From: Opitutia bacterium UBA7876
Lineage (GTDB): Bacteria > Verrucomicrobiota > Verrucomicrobiia > Opitutales > Seribacteraceae
Direction: 5' to 3'
Assembly: GCA_002500665.1 (NCBI GenBank)
Contig: DLRY01000083.1
Location: 1 to 26,082, forward strand
DNA length: 26,082 nt
The notes below the pieces were generated by a model, which did not search any database, had not been told where the DNA came from, and saw nothing but the letters and a program-made list of their open reading frames with translations. A program made the position numbers and the translations under genes. Numbering within the stretch: position 1 is the stretch's first letter; every line of letters starts with the position of its first letter. Below, one piece after another: positions 1 to 8,102 of this stretch.

Positions 1-1644
1 CCGGACCTCGATGTCGTCGAAGAGCCAGGGCGCCGGGTCCTGAACCCGTACGGTGAAGGAGTCCACGCCGTGAAAGCCGGGGTTGGGCTGATAGGAAAAG
101 ATGGTGGGGGAGGGCCCCGAGCCGGAAACGGACGCGGTTCCGTTCGATGCGGGCGTGACGACGCTCCAGGACAGGGCGTTCCCGTCGGCATCGGTCGCGG
201 AGAGGGCTTGAGTCTTGTTGCCATCCGGATTGATCTTGATCGTCCAGAAGTCCGTCGAGCCCCATGACGGTTGCGTTTTGTCCCCGTCCGCGGAGGAACC
301 CGAATAACCGGCCAGGAAGAAACCCCCGTCGTTGGTGGGAAGGGCGACCTTGCCGAGGTCGGTTGCGGATCCGCCGAATCTCTTGTCCCAAACCTTGTTC
401 CCCTGGGCATCGATCCGGATCGTCCAGACGTCGTTGCCCCCGAGGTGGCTCTGGGTCTTGTTCCCGTCCGGAGGGGAGCCGGACCACCCGGTTATGAGGT
501 AGCCCCCGTCGGGGGCAAGCGCGGCCCCGTAGCCTTCGTCGAAGCCGGTCCCGCCATAGGTCTCGTCCCAGATCACGTTTCCGTCGGCGTTGATCTTGAC
601 CACCCAGACGTCGCTTCCACCGATGGGGGCGGACGATTTGTTTCCGCTGGGCGAGGAGTTCGAAAAACCGACCAGAAGAAAGCCGCCGTCGGGGGTGGCG
701 AGGGCAGACCTGGGTTCGTCGGCGCCGGTCCCGCCGTAGGCTTTGTCCCAGATCACGTTTCCGGCGGCATTGATCCTGACGGCCCAAAAGTCCTTGTCTC
801 CCGCTCCCAGATCGGTCTTGTTACCTCCTGCCCCCGAGGAGGAATACCCGAGCAGCAGGAACCCGCCGTCGTCGGTGGCGAGCGCGGAATATGCGTAATC
901 CCCGCTCGTCCCGCCGTAGGTTTTGTCCCAGACCTTGTTGCCGTTGCCGTCGATCTTGACCGCCCAGTAGTCTTGCTGTCCAAGCGGGGCGTCGCTCTTG
1001 TCGCCCCCGGCCTGCGAATTGGAATTGCCGAACATGAGATAGCCCCCGTCGGATGCTGCCACGAGGGAGGCCGCCGTTTCGTCGAGGGACCCGCCGTACC
1101 TTTTGTCCCAAGTCTTGTTGCCGTCGGCATCGAGCTTGATCGCCCAATAGTCGCTTTGGCCTCGTGAGGTCTGGGTCATGTCGCCGTCGGCGGAGGAATT
1201 GGTAGTGCCCAGGATGAGGTAACCGCCGTCCGGGGCGGTCACCACGCCGTGGGCTTCGTCGTTGCTTTCGCCTCCGTATCTCTTGTCCCAGGTCTTGTTG
1301 CCGTTGGGATCGACCTTGACCAGCCAATAATCGTAGCTCCCACGGATCGGTTGGGTCTTGTCGCCGTGGATGGGGGAGTTGGACTTGCCGATCAGCAGGT
1401 ATCCCCCGTCGGGGGTGGAGACCGCGTCGTTGAATACGTCGTTTTCAAAAGCGCCGAAGCGCCTGTCCCAGGTGGTCCAGGAAGCCCGGCTGGAATTTTG
1501 ATCGATGGTCAGGGTGAGCGGACCCGCTCCCTGGGTGATGACGGGGGCGTAGTTAGCCTGAAGAGCTAGGCCTGCAAAAAGACCCAAAAACAAGGAGAAA
1601 GCCCTGTTGAAGGCGAGGATGGAAGAAGGGCAAGGCGTTTGCAT
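1..1644 (-). CDS. Secreted seven-bladed propeller repeat protein with cadherin/Ig-like domain (3' end cut by window edge)
   Basis: Reading the minus strand from the ATG at 1642-1644 gives 548 uninterrupted codons to the window edge. An in-frame TAG lies just upstream, so this is the only ATG start. Residues 1-30 are a signal peptide (hydrophobic core about 16-28, then LQA). Residues 33-56 (APVITQGAGPL...) resemble the first strands of a bacterial cadherin/Ig-like domain. Residues 66-478 are seven units of 60 residues with the pattern DGGYLL.G.S.S, GDKT, D.W.VKID..GN, W(D).YGG. The seventh unit stops at NKT, without its WDK.YGG strand, while a matching WDRRFG lies at 59-64, before unit 1. From 479 the protein continues ALSATDADGNALSWSV, which looks like the rest of the Ig-like domain. 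The role is unknown; an extracellular or surface binding protein is likely. The fold is inferred. Confidence 0.82.
   Translation of the reverse strand, partial: MQTPCPSSILAFNRAFSLFLGLFAGLALQANYAPVITQGAGPLTLTIDQNSSRASWTTWDRRFGAFENDVFNDAVSTPDGGYLLIGKSNSPIHGDKTQPIRGSYDYWLVKVDPNGNKTWDKRYGGESNDEAHGVVTAPDGGYLILGTTNSSADGDMTQTSRGQSDYWAIKLDADGNKTWDKRYGGSLDETAASLVAASDGGYLMFGNSNSQAGGDKSDAPLGQQDYWAVKIDGNGNKVWDKTYGGTSGDYAYSALATDDGGFLLLGYSSSGAGGNKTDLGAGDKDFWAVRINAAGNVIWDKAYGGTGADEPRSALATPDGGFLLVGFSNSSPSGNKSSAPIGGSDVWVVKINADGNVIWDETYGGTGFDEGYGAALAPDGGYLITGWSGSPPDGNKTQSHLGGNDVWTIRIDAQGNKVWDKRFGGSATDLGKVALPTNDGGFFLAGYSGSSADGDKTQPSWGSTDFWTIKINPDGNKTQALSATDADGNALSWSVVTPASNGTASVSGSGPSPTIFSYQPNPGFHGVDSFTVRVQDPAPWLFDDIEVR
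211..1449 (-). repeat. Tandem 180-bp coding repeat, seven units
   Basis: Seven copies of a 180-bp unit (60 codons) follow each other without a single insertion or deletion. The DGG-encoding core (plus-strand ccgtc) recurs at 328-330, 508-510, 688-690, 868-870, 1048-1050, 1228-1230 and 1408-1410. The units are 1270-1449, 1090-1269, 910-1089, 730-909, 550-729, 370-549 and 211-369, the last lacking its final strand. They are diverged at the DNA level, with conserved DGG, GDKT/GNKT, W and YGG positions, so this is an old protein-level repeat rather than a recent slippage product. Confidence 0.9.
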
Positions 1645-1664
1645 GAAGACTGGTATGAGCGATG

Positions 1665-1690
1665 GAACCTAGGAACTAGGTTTTAGGTTC
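1665..1690. promoter_or_regulatory. Overlapping inverted repeats between divergent genes
   Basis: AACCTAG (1666-1672) and CTAGGTT (1676-1682) form a perfect 7-bp inverted repeat around GAA. A second arm, TAGGTTC (1684-1690), can pair instead with GAACCTA (1665-1671), so two mutually exclusive pairings are possible. A separate small hairpin, GGCTT-ATGC-AAGCC, follows at 1698-1711. The site is 21-46 bases before the start of the left-edge gene and in the gap divergent from the sulfatase gene. It could be an operator or part of the leader; no known regulator site is recognised. Confidence 0.35.
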
Positions 1691-1708
1691 TAAGGCAGGC
1701 TTATGCAA
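1680..1708 (-). promoter_or_regulatory. Weak candidate sigma-70 promoter for the left-edge gene
   Basis: On the minus strand TTGCAT (1703-1708) is followed after 17 bases by TAAAAC (1680-1685). This matches 3 of 6 and 4 of 6 consensus bases and would give a leader of about 30 bases. The -10 element would lie inside the inverted repeat at 1665-1690, which would suit repression. The match is weak and could be chance. Confidence 0.2.
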
Positions 1709-1824
1709 GCCATTTGTTTAATTAACATACTGAGGATCAGGTGGTTTGGGACATGGGACGAAGGAATCCACCGGATGAGCGGTACGCGCTTGAAAGAAGA
1801 GGTCTCCTCCCCTTTGCTTGTGGC

Positions 1825-3399
1825 ATGAGAAGCTTTTCCCTTGTTCTTGCCGCCCTTTTCTCCCTCTGCGCCTTTTCGGTTGCCGCCCCAAGGCAGGGCG
1901 TTCCCAACGTCCTGATCATTCTGGCGGATGACTTGGGCTATTCCGACCTGGGTTGCTACGGGGGGGAGATCGAGACCCCCCACCTGGATGCGTTGGCCAA
2001 GAACGGTTTGCGCTTTTCCCAGTTTTACAACACTGCCCGTTGCTGGCCGACCCGGGCATCCATGATGACGGGCTACTATGCCCAGCAGGTCAACCGGGAC
2101 AAGATCGCGGGCCGCAAGTTCGGGGGCAACCGGGGGGGGCGTCCGAGCTGGGCCAAGCTCCTGCCCGAGCTCCTCAAGCCGGCCGGTTACCGTTCCTATC
2201 ATTCGGGCAAGTGGCATATCGACGGCAAGCCCATGCAAACGGGGTTCGACCGTTCCTACGACGTGAGCAACCACGGGTTTTTCCGTTTGAAGTTTCATTT
2301 TTTGGATGGGGTCAAGCAGGGCCCGACCGAGGTGAGTGATGATTTTTACGTGACCGATGCGATTGCCGATCATGCGGTGGAGATCCTGCGCGAGCATGAA
2401 AAGAAACATGCGGAGAGCCCGTTTATGCACTTTCTTGCCTTTACCGCTCCCCATTTCCCCCTTCATGCAAAGCCTGCGGACGTCGAGCGTTACCGCAAGC
2501 GCTACCGGGCGGGCTGGGATGAGATGCGGGCCAAGCGCCATGCCCGGCAGAAGGAACTGGGCTTTGGGTTCGGTGAACTCTCCGAGGTCGAGAGCAAGGT
2601 GGGACCGCCTTATGATTTTCCGGATGCTTACAAGATCTTGGGCGAGGGGGAGGTCAAGTATCCCGATCCGTGGGACGGATTGACGGATGTTCAGAAGAAT
2701 TTTCAGGCAGACAAGATGGCGGCTCATGCCGCGATGGTCGATTCCATGGACCAAGGGATCGGGCGGGTGCTCGACCAGATCAGGAAGATGGGAGAGTGGG
2801 AGGATACGCTGGTTCTTTTCCTGTCTGACAACGGAGCGAGCGCGGAGATCATGGTGCGGGGGGACGGGCATGATCCGAAGGCTCCGTGGGCTTCCGCTTA
2901 TACCTACCTTTGCTTAGGGCCGGGCTGGTCGACGGTTTCCAATACCCCTTTTCGGATGCACAAGACCTGGGTCCACGAGGGCGGGGCCTGCACGCCCCTG
3001 GTCGCCCACTGGCCCAGGGGGATCCAGGGAAAGGGGAGGATTTCCGACCGGGTGGGTCACGTCATCGACCTAGTCCCCACGGTTCTGGAGTTGGCCGGTT
3101 TGCCTGCCGAAAAGAAAACCGGGCCGGCCTACCCGGGGACGAGCCTGAATCCCGTCTTCAATGGGAAGGGAAAAGCCGAAGTGAGGGACTTGTGGTGGGC
3201 CCACGACGGACACCGGGCTTACCGCTCGGGAGACTGGAAGATCGTATCGAAAAAGGGCAAGGACTGGGAGCTGTACGACATGGGGGATGACCGTACGGAA
3301 AGAAAGGACTTGGCGGCCTCGAAAAAGGCCAAGGTGAAGCAACTTGCGCAAAGATGGGAAAAGACGGTGGATGGATTCATCAGGGATTTGAAGAAATGA
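1825..3399 (+). CDS. Secreted sulfatase (formylglycine-dependent, S1-type)
   Basis: This 524-residue protein hydrolyses sulfate esters, probably of polysaccharides, in the periplasm or outside the cell. The ATG at 1825 is chosen because it gives a clean signal peptide (residues 1-21, ending SVAA); upstream in-frame starts at 1741 (GTG) and 1753 (ATG) would put an unrelated charged stretch before it. Visible family features are the metal-binding ADD at 34-36, the active-site motif C73-W-P-T-R (Cys73 is the predicted formylglycine), GKWH at 128-131 (Lys129, His131) and SDN at 334-336, followed by the HKTWVHEGG region. Thr replaces the more common Ser in the C-x-P-S-R motif. Conversion of Cys73 needs a formylglycine-generating enzyme, not encoded here. 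It heads a run of five same-strand genes encoding exported proteins, which suggests a joint role in using a sulfated substrate. The substrate cannot be read from the sequence. Confidence 0.93.
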   Translation: MRSFSLVLAALFSLCAFSVAAPRQGVPNVLIILADDLGYSDLGCYGGEIETPHLDALAKNGLRFSQFYNTARCWPTRASMMTGYYAQQVNRDKIAGRKFGGNRGGRPSWAKLLPELLKPAGYRSYHSGKWHIDGKPMQTGFDRSYDVSNHGFFRLKFHFLDGVKQGPTEVSDDFYVTDAIADHAVEILREHEKKHAESPFMHFLAFTAPHFPLHAKPADVERYRKRYRAGWDEMRAKRHARQKELGFGFGELSEVESKVGPPYDFPDAYKILGEGEVKYPDPWDGLTDVQKNFQADKMAAHAAMVDSMDQGIGRVLDQIRKMGEWEDTLVLFLSDNGASAEIMVRGDGHDPKAPWASAYTYLCLGPGWSTVSNTPFRMHKTWVHEGGACTPLVAHWPRGIQGKGRISDRVGHVIDLVPTVLELAGLPAEKKTGPAYPGTSLNPVFNGKGKAEVRDLWWAHDGHRAYRSGDWKIVSKKGKDWELYDMGDDRTERKDLAASKKAKVKQLAQRWEKTVDGFIRDLKK

Positions 3400-3487
3400 C
3401 GGTTCCCATGCCGATAAGGAAATCCGGCTCCCTTTGGTCCCGTGGGGTTGCAAAGCTTCTGAATTTTATTTGAATGATAATGTGCGC

Positions 3488-6400
3488 ATGAAAGTTCGGT
3501 TGCTGTTAGTTCTTTTCGGTTTTGGGTTTTCTCTCGCCCACGCAGAGAGAAAACTGGAGTTTAATCGCGACGTCCGTCCCATTCTCTCGGACGCTTGCTT
3601 CCATTGCCACGGCCCGGACGAGAAGGAACAAAAGAGCGGTCTCAGGCTCGATCTGGAGAGCCATGCCTTCAAGCCGGCAAAGTCGGGCTTTCCGGCCATC
3701 GTGAAGGGAGATCCCGGGGAGAGCGAATTGATCGCCCGGATTTTCCTGCCTGAAAACGATGAGGAACACATGCCACCGCTGGACAGTGGAAAATCGATCA
3801 CCAAAGAACAGAAGGAAATTTTGCGCAAATGGATTGCCCAGGGAGCGGAGTATCAGGGGCATTGGGCTTTCATCACCCCGGATCGCCCGGAGGTGCCGGT
3901 CCATCCCGGGGCCGGACATCCGGTCGACGCCTTCCTCACGACCCGTTTGAAAACGGAGGGGTTGAACATGAAGAAGGAGGCGGACAAGGAGACCTTGCTC
4001 AGGCGGGCGAGCCTCGACCTGACGGGGTTGCCCCCCACGCTCGAAGAGATGGATGCTTTTGCCAAGGACGTTTCGACAAATGCCTACGAGAAGGCCTTGG
4101 ACCGTTTGCTTGCCTCACCTCACTTCGGGGAACGGATGGCCCTGGAATGGCTCGACTTGGCGCGATATGCGGACAGCAACGGGTTCCAGAGCGACGGGAG
4201 CCGGGACATGTGGCTCTGGAGGGAATGGCTGATCGGAGCCTACAACCGGAACTTGCCTTTCGACCAATTCACCATCGAGCAACTGGCGGGGGACATGTTG
4301 CCCGATGCGACGGAGGATCAGATTGTGGCGACCGGGTTTAACCGCAACCACCGTTTGAACGGTGAGGGAGGCCGGATTGTGGAGGAATGGTTCGTGGAGA
4401 CGGTGATCGACCGCGTCGAGACCACGGGCACGACTTGGTTGGCCCTGACCATGACTTGCGCCCGTTGCCACGACCACAAGTACGATCCGATCTCCCAGAA
4501 GGAATTTTTCGAGTTCTTCGCCTTTTTCAATTCCAACGACGAGAGCGGGGTGCTGGCGGCCAACGGGAAAAACGGATTCAACACGATGCCCTTCATCAAG
4601 GTGGCGAGCGCCGAGCACAAGAAGAAACAGGCCGAACTGGAGGCGAAGCTGAAAGAGGCCGAGCAAGACGCCGAGCGGGCTCAAAAGGCGAACCTGACCG
4701 CTGCCTTCGAAAATTGGCTGGTTACGCAAAGAAAGGCGCACGCTTCCAAGAAGTACGAGCCGGTCTGGGTTTCCCTGAGCGGGGAGAGCGTAAAGAGCAA
4801 GGGTGGGGCGACGTTCACAAAGCAACCGGATGGTTCGTGGTTGCCCGGTGGGAAGAATCCGGTCCATGACGTTTACGAAATCGAATCTACCTTGGCGCCC
4901 GGCGCCTTTGCAGGGATTCTATTGGAATGCCTTCCGGACGCCCGGATTCCCAACAAGAGCCTCGGCCGCTACAGCAATGGAAACTTCGTGCTCACCCGCG
5001 TGGAAGCGGAAATTCGCCCAAGCAAAGGCAAGCCCGTGCCGGTCAAGCTGACCCGTCGGGTGGCGGACTATTCCCAGAAGGGGTGGGACGTCAGCTTCGT
5101 CAACAACGGGAACCGTAAAAATGGTTGGGCTGTGAGTGGACCGACCCGGCGCAAGCCGATCAAGGCCATGTTCCTTGCGGATTCTCCGATCAAGGTGTCG
5201 AAGGACGGTAAACTCGTTGTCCGGTTCTTTCACGAAACCCTCAACCAGCACAACATGGGACGCTTCCGTCTCTCTCATACGGCGGACAAGGGGGCTTCCT
5301 TGGAGGGCAAGCCGGGTCATTCTCCCGAAATTTCCTCTCTTCTGGCCAAGGCTGACGAGGCTCTGAAGCCGGCCGAAAGGGCGCAGTTGGAAAAGCATTT
5401 CAAAACGACCGCTCCCAACCCCGCGATCCAAGCCAACTCGAAGGTAGCCCAAGCCAAGAAGGCTCTCGATACTTTTAGGAGTTCCCTCCCGAGCACCATG
5501 GTCATGAAGGAAAAGGCCCAGCCCAAGGATGCCTTTGTCCTCAACCGTGGGGAATACGATCAGCCGACCGAGAAGGTGGACAGGGCTCTGCCCGCGGTCT
5601 TGCCCCCTTTGCCGGAGGGCGAGCCGCTCAACCGCTTGGGGTTGGCCCGCTGGCTGGTTTCGGGCGAGCATCCATTGACCGCACGGGTTTGGGTCAACCG
5701 AACCTGGGAGCGCTTGTTCGGGTACGGGATCGTGAAGACCTCGGAGAATTTCGGTTCACAAGCGGAATGGCCCGTCCATCCCGAGCTGCTCGACTGGCTG
5801 GCGGTGGAGTTCGCCAAGCCGAGCGTTTTGCCCAAGGTGGCGGGCAAACCTGCCAAGCCTTGGGACATGAAGGGAATGATCAAGTTCCTCATGATGAGCA
5901 GGGCCTACCGGCAGAGCTCGAGCGCGCCGGAGGAATTGTACCGCAGGGATCCGGACAACCGCCTGCTTGCCCGGGGACCGCGCTTCCGCCTGACGGGAGA
6001 ATTGGTGCGCGACCAGGCCCTGGCGGCGAGTGGCTTGCTGGTGCCCAAGATCGGAGGGCCTAGCACCCGGCCCTACATGCCGGCGGGCGTCTGGTCGGAG
6101 ACCAACCGGTATGGAAATTTGCGCAACTACAAGGCGGATGCCGGTGAGGGCCTCTACCGCCGGAGCGTGTACACCATCTGGAAGCGCACGGCGGCCCCTC
6201 CGTCGATGCTCCTGTTCGATGCCCCGAACCGGGAAACCTGCACGCCCAAGCGCTCCCGCACGAACACGCCGCTACAGGCCCTCGCTCTGATGAACGAGGT
6301 GACCTACGTGGAGGCGGCTCGGGCACTCGGCCAAAGGATGATGAAGGAGGGAGGGGATTCCGTGGAGTCCCGCCTGAAGACCGGATTCCGCCTGGTCACC

Positions 6401-6613
6401 GCCCGCACGCCCGATTCCGAAACCCTCGAGGTCCTCAAGACCGGGTTCGAGCGGCGCAAGAAGGAATTCGAAAAGGATGAGGAAGGAGCCAAGGCATTCG
6501 TCATGCAGGGCAGCTCGAAGCCCGATCCTTCTCTTCCCGCTACCGATTTGGCCGCTTACTCGGCCACCGCAAGCATTCTGCTCAACCTCGACCGCGTGAT
6601 CACCAAGGACTGA
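3488..6613 (+). CDS. Planctomycete-type cytochrome c/DUF1549/DUF1553 protein
   Basis: This 1041-residue exported protein starts at the ATG at 3488, which gives a signal peptide ending AHA at residue 19. Residues about 24-110 are a PSCyt1-type cytochrome domain with the haem motif C37-F-H-C40-H41 and the flanking NRDVRPILSD and HCHGPDEK. A DUF1549 domain follows (about 140-350: DLTGLPPT, LARYADSNGF, QLAGDM) and carries a second C-x-x-C-H, C324-A-R-C-H328, followed by DHKYDPIS. The middle region (about 410-620) looks like an inserted beta-sandwich module (SNGNFVLT...GRFRLSHT). The C-terminal DUF1553 domain (about 720-990) has ARVWVNRTWERLFG and NTPLQALALMN. The family is abundant in Planctomycetes and Verrucomicrobia; its biochemical function is unknown, though it is often linked to sulfatases and exported degradation. 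It lies 88 bases after the sulfatase and 12 before the next gene, so is probably in one operon. Confidence 0.92.
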   Translation: MKVRLLLVLFGFGFSLAHAERKLEFNRDVRPILSDACFHCHGPDEKEQKSGLRLDLESHAFKPAKSGFPAIVKGDPGESELIARIFLPENDEEHMPPLDSGKSITKEQKEILRKWIAQGAEYQGHWAFITPDRPEVPVHPGAGHPVDAFLTTRLKTEGLNMKKEADKETLLRRASLDLTGLPPTLEEMDAFAKDVSTNAYEKALDRLLASPHFGERMALEWLDLARYADSNGFQSDGSRDMWLWREWLIGAYNRNLPFDQFTIEQLAGDMLPDATEDQIVATGFNRNHRLNGEGGRIVEEWFVETVIDRVETTGTTWLALTMTCARCHDHKYDPISQKEFFEFFAFFNSNDESGVLAANGKNGFNTMPFIKVASAEHKKKQAELEAKLKEAEQDAERAQKANLTAAFENWLVTQRKAHASKKYEPVWVSLSGESVKSKGGATFTKQPDGSWLPGGKNPVHDVYEIESTLAPGAFAGILLECLPDARIPNKSLGRYSNGNFVLTRVEAEIRPSKGKPVPVKLTRRVADYSQKGWDVSFVNNGNRKNGWAVSGPTRRKPIKAMFLADSPIKVSKDGKLVVRFFHETLNQHNMGRFRLSHTADKGASLEGKPGHSPEISSLLAKADEALKPAERAQLEKHFKTTAPNPAIQANSKVAQAKKALDTFRSSLPSTMVMKEKAQPKDAFVLNRGEYDQPTEKVDRALPAVLPPLPEGEPLNRLGLARWLVSGEHPLTARVWVNRTWERLFGYGIVKTSENFGSQAEWPVHPELLDWLAVEFAKPSVLPKVAGKPAKPWDMKGMIKFLMMSRAYRQSSSAPEELYRRDPDNRLLARGPRFRLTGELVRDQALAASGLLVPKIGGPSTRPYMPAGVWSETNRYGNLRNYKADAGEGLYRRSVYTIWKRTAAPPSMLLFDAPNRETCTPKRSRTNTPLQALALMNEVTYVEAARALGQRMMKEGGDSVESRLKTGFRLVTARTPDSETLEVLKTGFERRKKEFEKDEEGAKAFVMQGSSKPDPSLPATDLAAYSATASILLNLDRVITKD

Positions 6614-6625
6614 ACCCCTGCCAAG

Positions 6626-8092
6626 ATGAACGACTTCAACAACCTCCTCCTTTCCAGGACCGACTTGAATGCGACTCAGGATTTTCTCAACCGGCGCGTC
6701 TTCCTGCGCAACGGGTCGGCAGCCCTGAGCGCCACCGCGCTCGCCGGCTTGCTCCCCCGGGATGCCAAGGCCGGACCAGGGCATGGGTTCCCCAACTTTC
6801 CCGCCAAGGCCAAGCGCGTGATTTATCTCTTTCAGTCGGGGGCGCCTTCCCAGATGGACCTGTTCGATCCCAAGCCCGGAATGAAGGAGCGCCATGGAAA
6901 GGATTTGCCCGACAGCATACGCAAGGGCCAGCGCCTGACCACCATGACCTCCGGCCAGAAGACCTTCCCCATTGCGCCAAGCATTTTCAAGTTCGCCCGG
7001 CATGGGAAGTCGGGCCAGTGGATGAGCGAGGTACTGCCCCACCTTGCCAAGGAGGCCGACGAACTGTGCTTCATCAAGTCGATGCATACCGAGGCGATCA
7101 ACCACGACCCGGCCATCACTTTTTGCCAGACCGGACACCAGTTGGCCGGCCGGCCGAGCATCGGTTCGTGGCTTAGTTACGGCTTGGGCACGGAGAACGA
7201 GGATTTGCCCGCTTACGTCGTGATGACCTCCTGGGGAACAGGGCGTCCCAACGACCAGCCTCTCTACGACCGCCTGTGGGGAGCCGGCTTCCTGCCCACC
7301 CAGCACCAGGGGGTGAAGTTCAGAAACTCGGGCGATCCGGTCCTCTACCTGTCCGATCCCAAGGGCATCAACCGAAGGATGCGCCGGGATATGCTCGACG
7401 AGATCGCCAAGCTAAACAGGAAGGACAGACAGGTGGTGGGCGATCCGGAAATCGATGCCCGGATTTCCCAGTACGAGATGGCTTTCCGCATGCAATCGAG
7501 CGTGCCCGACCTGACCGACGTTTCCAAGGAACCGAAGCATATCCTGGACAGCTACGGACCGGACGTTCTCAAGCCCGGAACCTATGCGGCCAATTGCCTG
7601 CTTGCCCGCCGCATGGCGGAGCGAGACGTGCGATGCATCCAGCTCTTCCACATGGGCTGGGACCACCACGGCGGACTGCCCAATGCGGTCAAGGGACAGT
7701 GCCGGGATACGGATCAGCCGACCGCCGCCCTGATTGCCGATCTCCGTCAGAGAGGCCTGCTCGAGGATACCCTAATCGTTTGGGGCGGGGAGTTCGGGCG
7801 GACGATTTACTCGCAGGGCAAGCTGACCGCAACCAATTACGGGCGGGATCACCACCCCCGTTGCTTCACCGTCTTTTTGGCGGGAGCCGGGGTAAAGAAG
7901 GGTTTCTCCCTGGGAACCACGGACGACTACTGTTACAATATTACGGAGGATCCCGTGCACGTGCACGATCTCAACGCAACCATCATGCACCTGCTCGGGG
8001 TCGACCATAAGAAACTGACCTACCGCTTTCAAGGACGGGACTACCGGCTTACCGATATCCACGGCCATCTCGTCAAGAAGATCCTGGCTTAA
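6626..8092 (+). CDS. Tat-exported DUF1501 protein (first copy)
   Basis: This 488-residue protein belongs to the DUF1501 family, whose fold is placed in the alkaline phosphatase/sulfatase superfamily; the reaction is unknown. The N-terminus has a twin-arginine signal, N-R23-R24-V-F-L-R followed by the hydrophobic SAALSATALAGLL, so it is probably exported folded with its metal bound. Family motifs are LFQSGAPSQMDLFDPKP near residue 70-85, WGGEFGRT from Trp386, GRDHHPRCF at 406-414, and a C-terminal HLLGVDHKKLTYRFQGRDYRLTD. The His/Asp-rich motifs are likely metal ligands (inference). It follows the DUF1549/DUF1553 gene by 12 bases, the standard pairing of these families, and probably acts with that protein in the envelope. 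Confidence 0.92.
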   Translation: MNDFNNLLLSRTDLNATQDFLNRRVFLRNGSAALSATALAGLLPRDAKAGPGHGFPNFPAKAKRVIYLFQSGAPSQMDLFDPKPGMKERHGKDLPDSIRKGQRLTTMTSGQKTFPIAPSIFKFARHGKSGQWMSEVLPHLAKEADELCFIKSMHTEAINHDPAITFCQTGHQLAGRPSIGSWLSYGLGTENEDLPAYVVMTSWGTGRPNDQPLYDRLWGAGFLPTQHQGVKFRNSGDPVLYLSDPKGINRRMRRDMLDEIAKLNRKDRQVVGDPEIDARISQYEMAFRMQSSVPDLTDVSKEPKHILDSYGPDVLKPGTYAANCLLARRMAERDVRCIQLFHMGWDHHGGLPNAVKGQCRDTDQPTAALIADLRQRGLLEDTLIVWGGEFGRTIYSQGKLTATNYGRDHHPRCFTVFLAGAGVKKGFSLGTTDDYCYNITEDPVHVHDLNATIMHLLGVDHKKLTYRFQGRDYRLTDIHGHLVKKILA

Positions 8093-8102
8093 GCGTTCTT
8101 GC

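Noticed and set aside
271..1167. Plus-strand 298-codon open frame with a repeated pattern
   Set aside because: It is the antisense shadow of the 180-bp repeats of the minus-strand propeller protein. It has no signal or family match, while the minus strand shows conserved protein motifs over 548 codons.
1741..1824. N-terminal extension of the sulfatase from the GTG at 1741 or ATG at 1753
   Set aside because: It would bury the signal peptide behind 24 to 28 mostly charged residues; the ATG at 1825 gives a normal secreted sulfatase.
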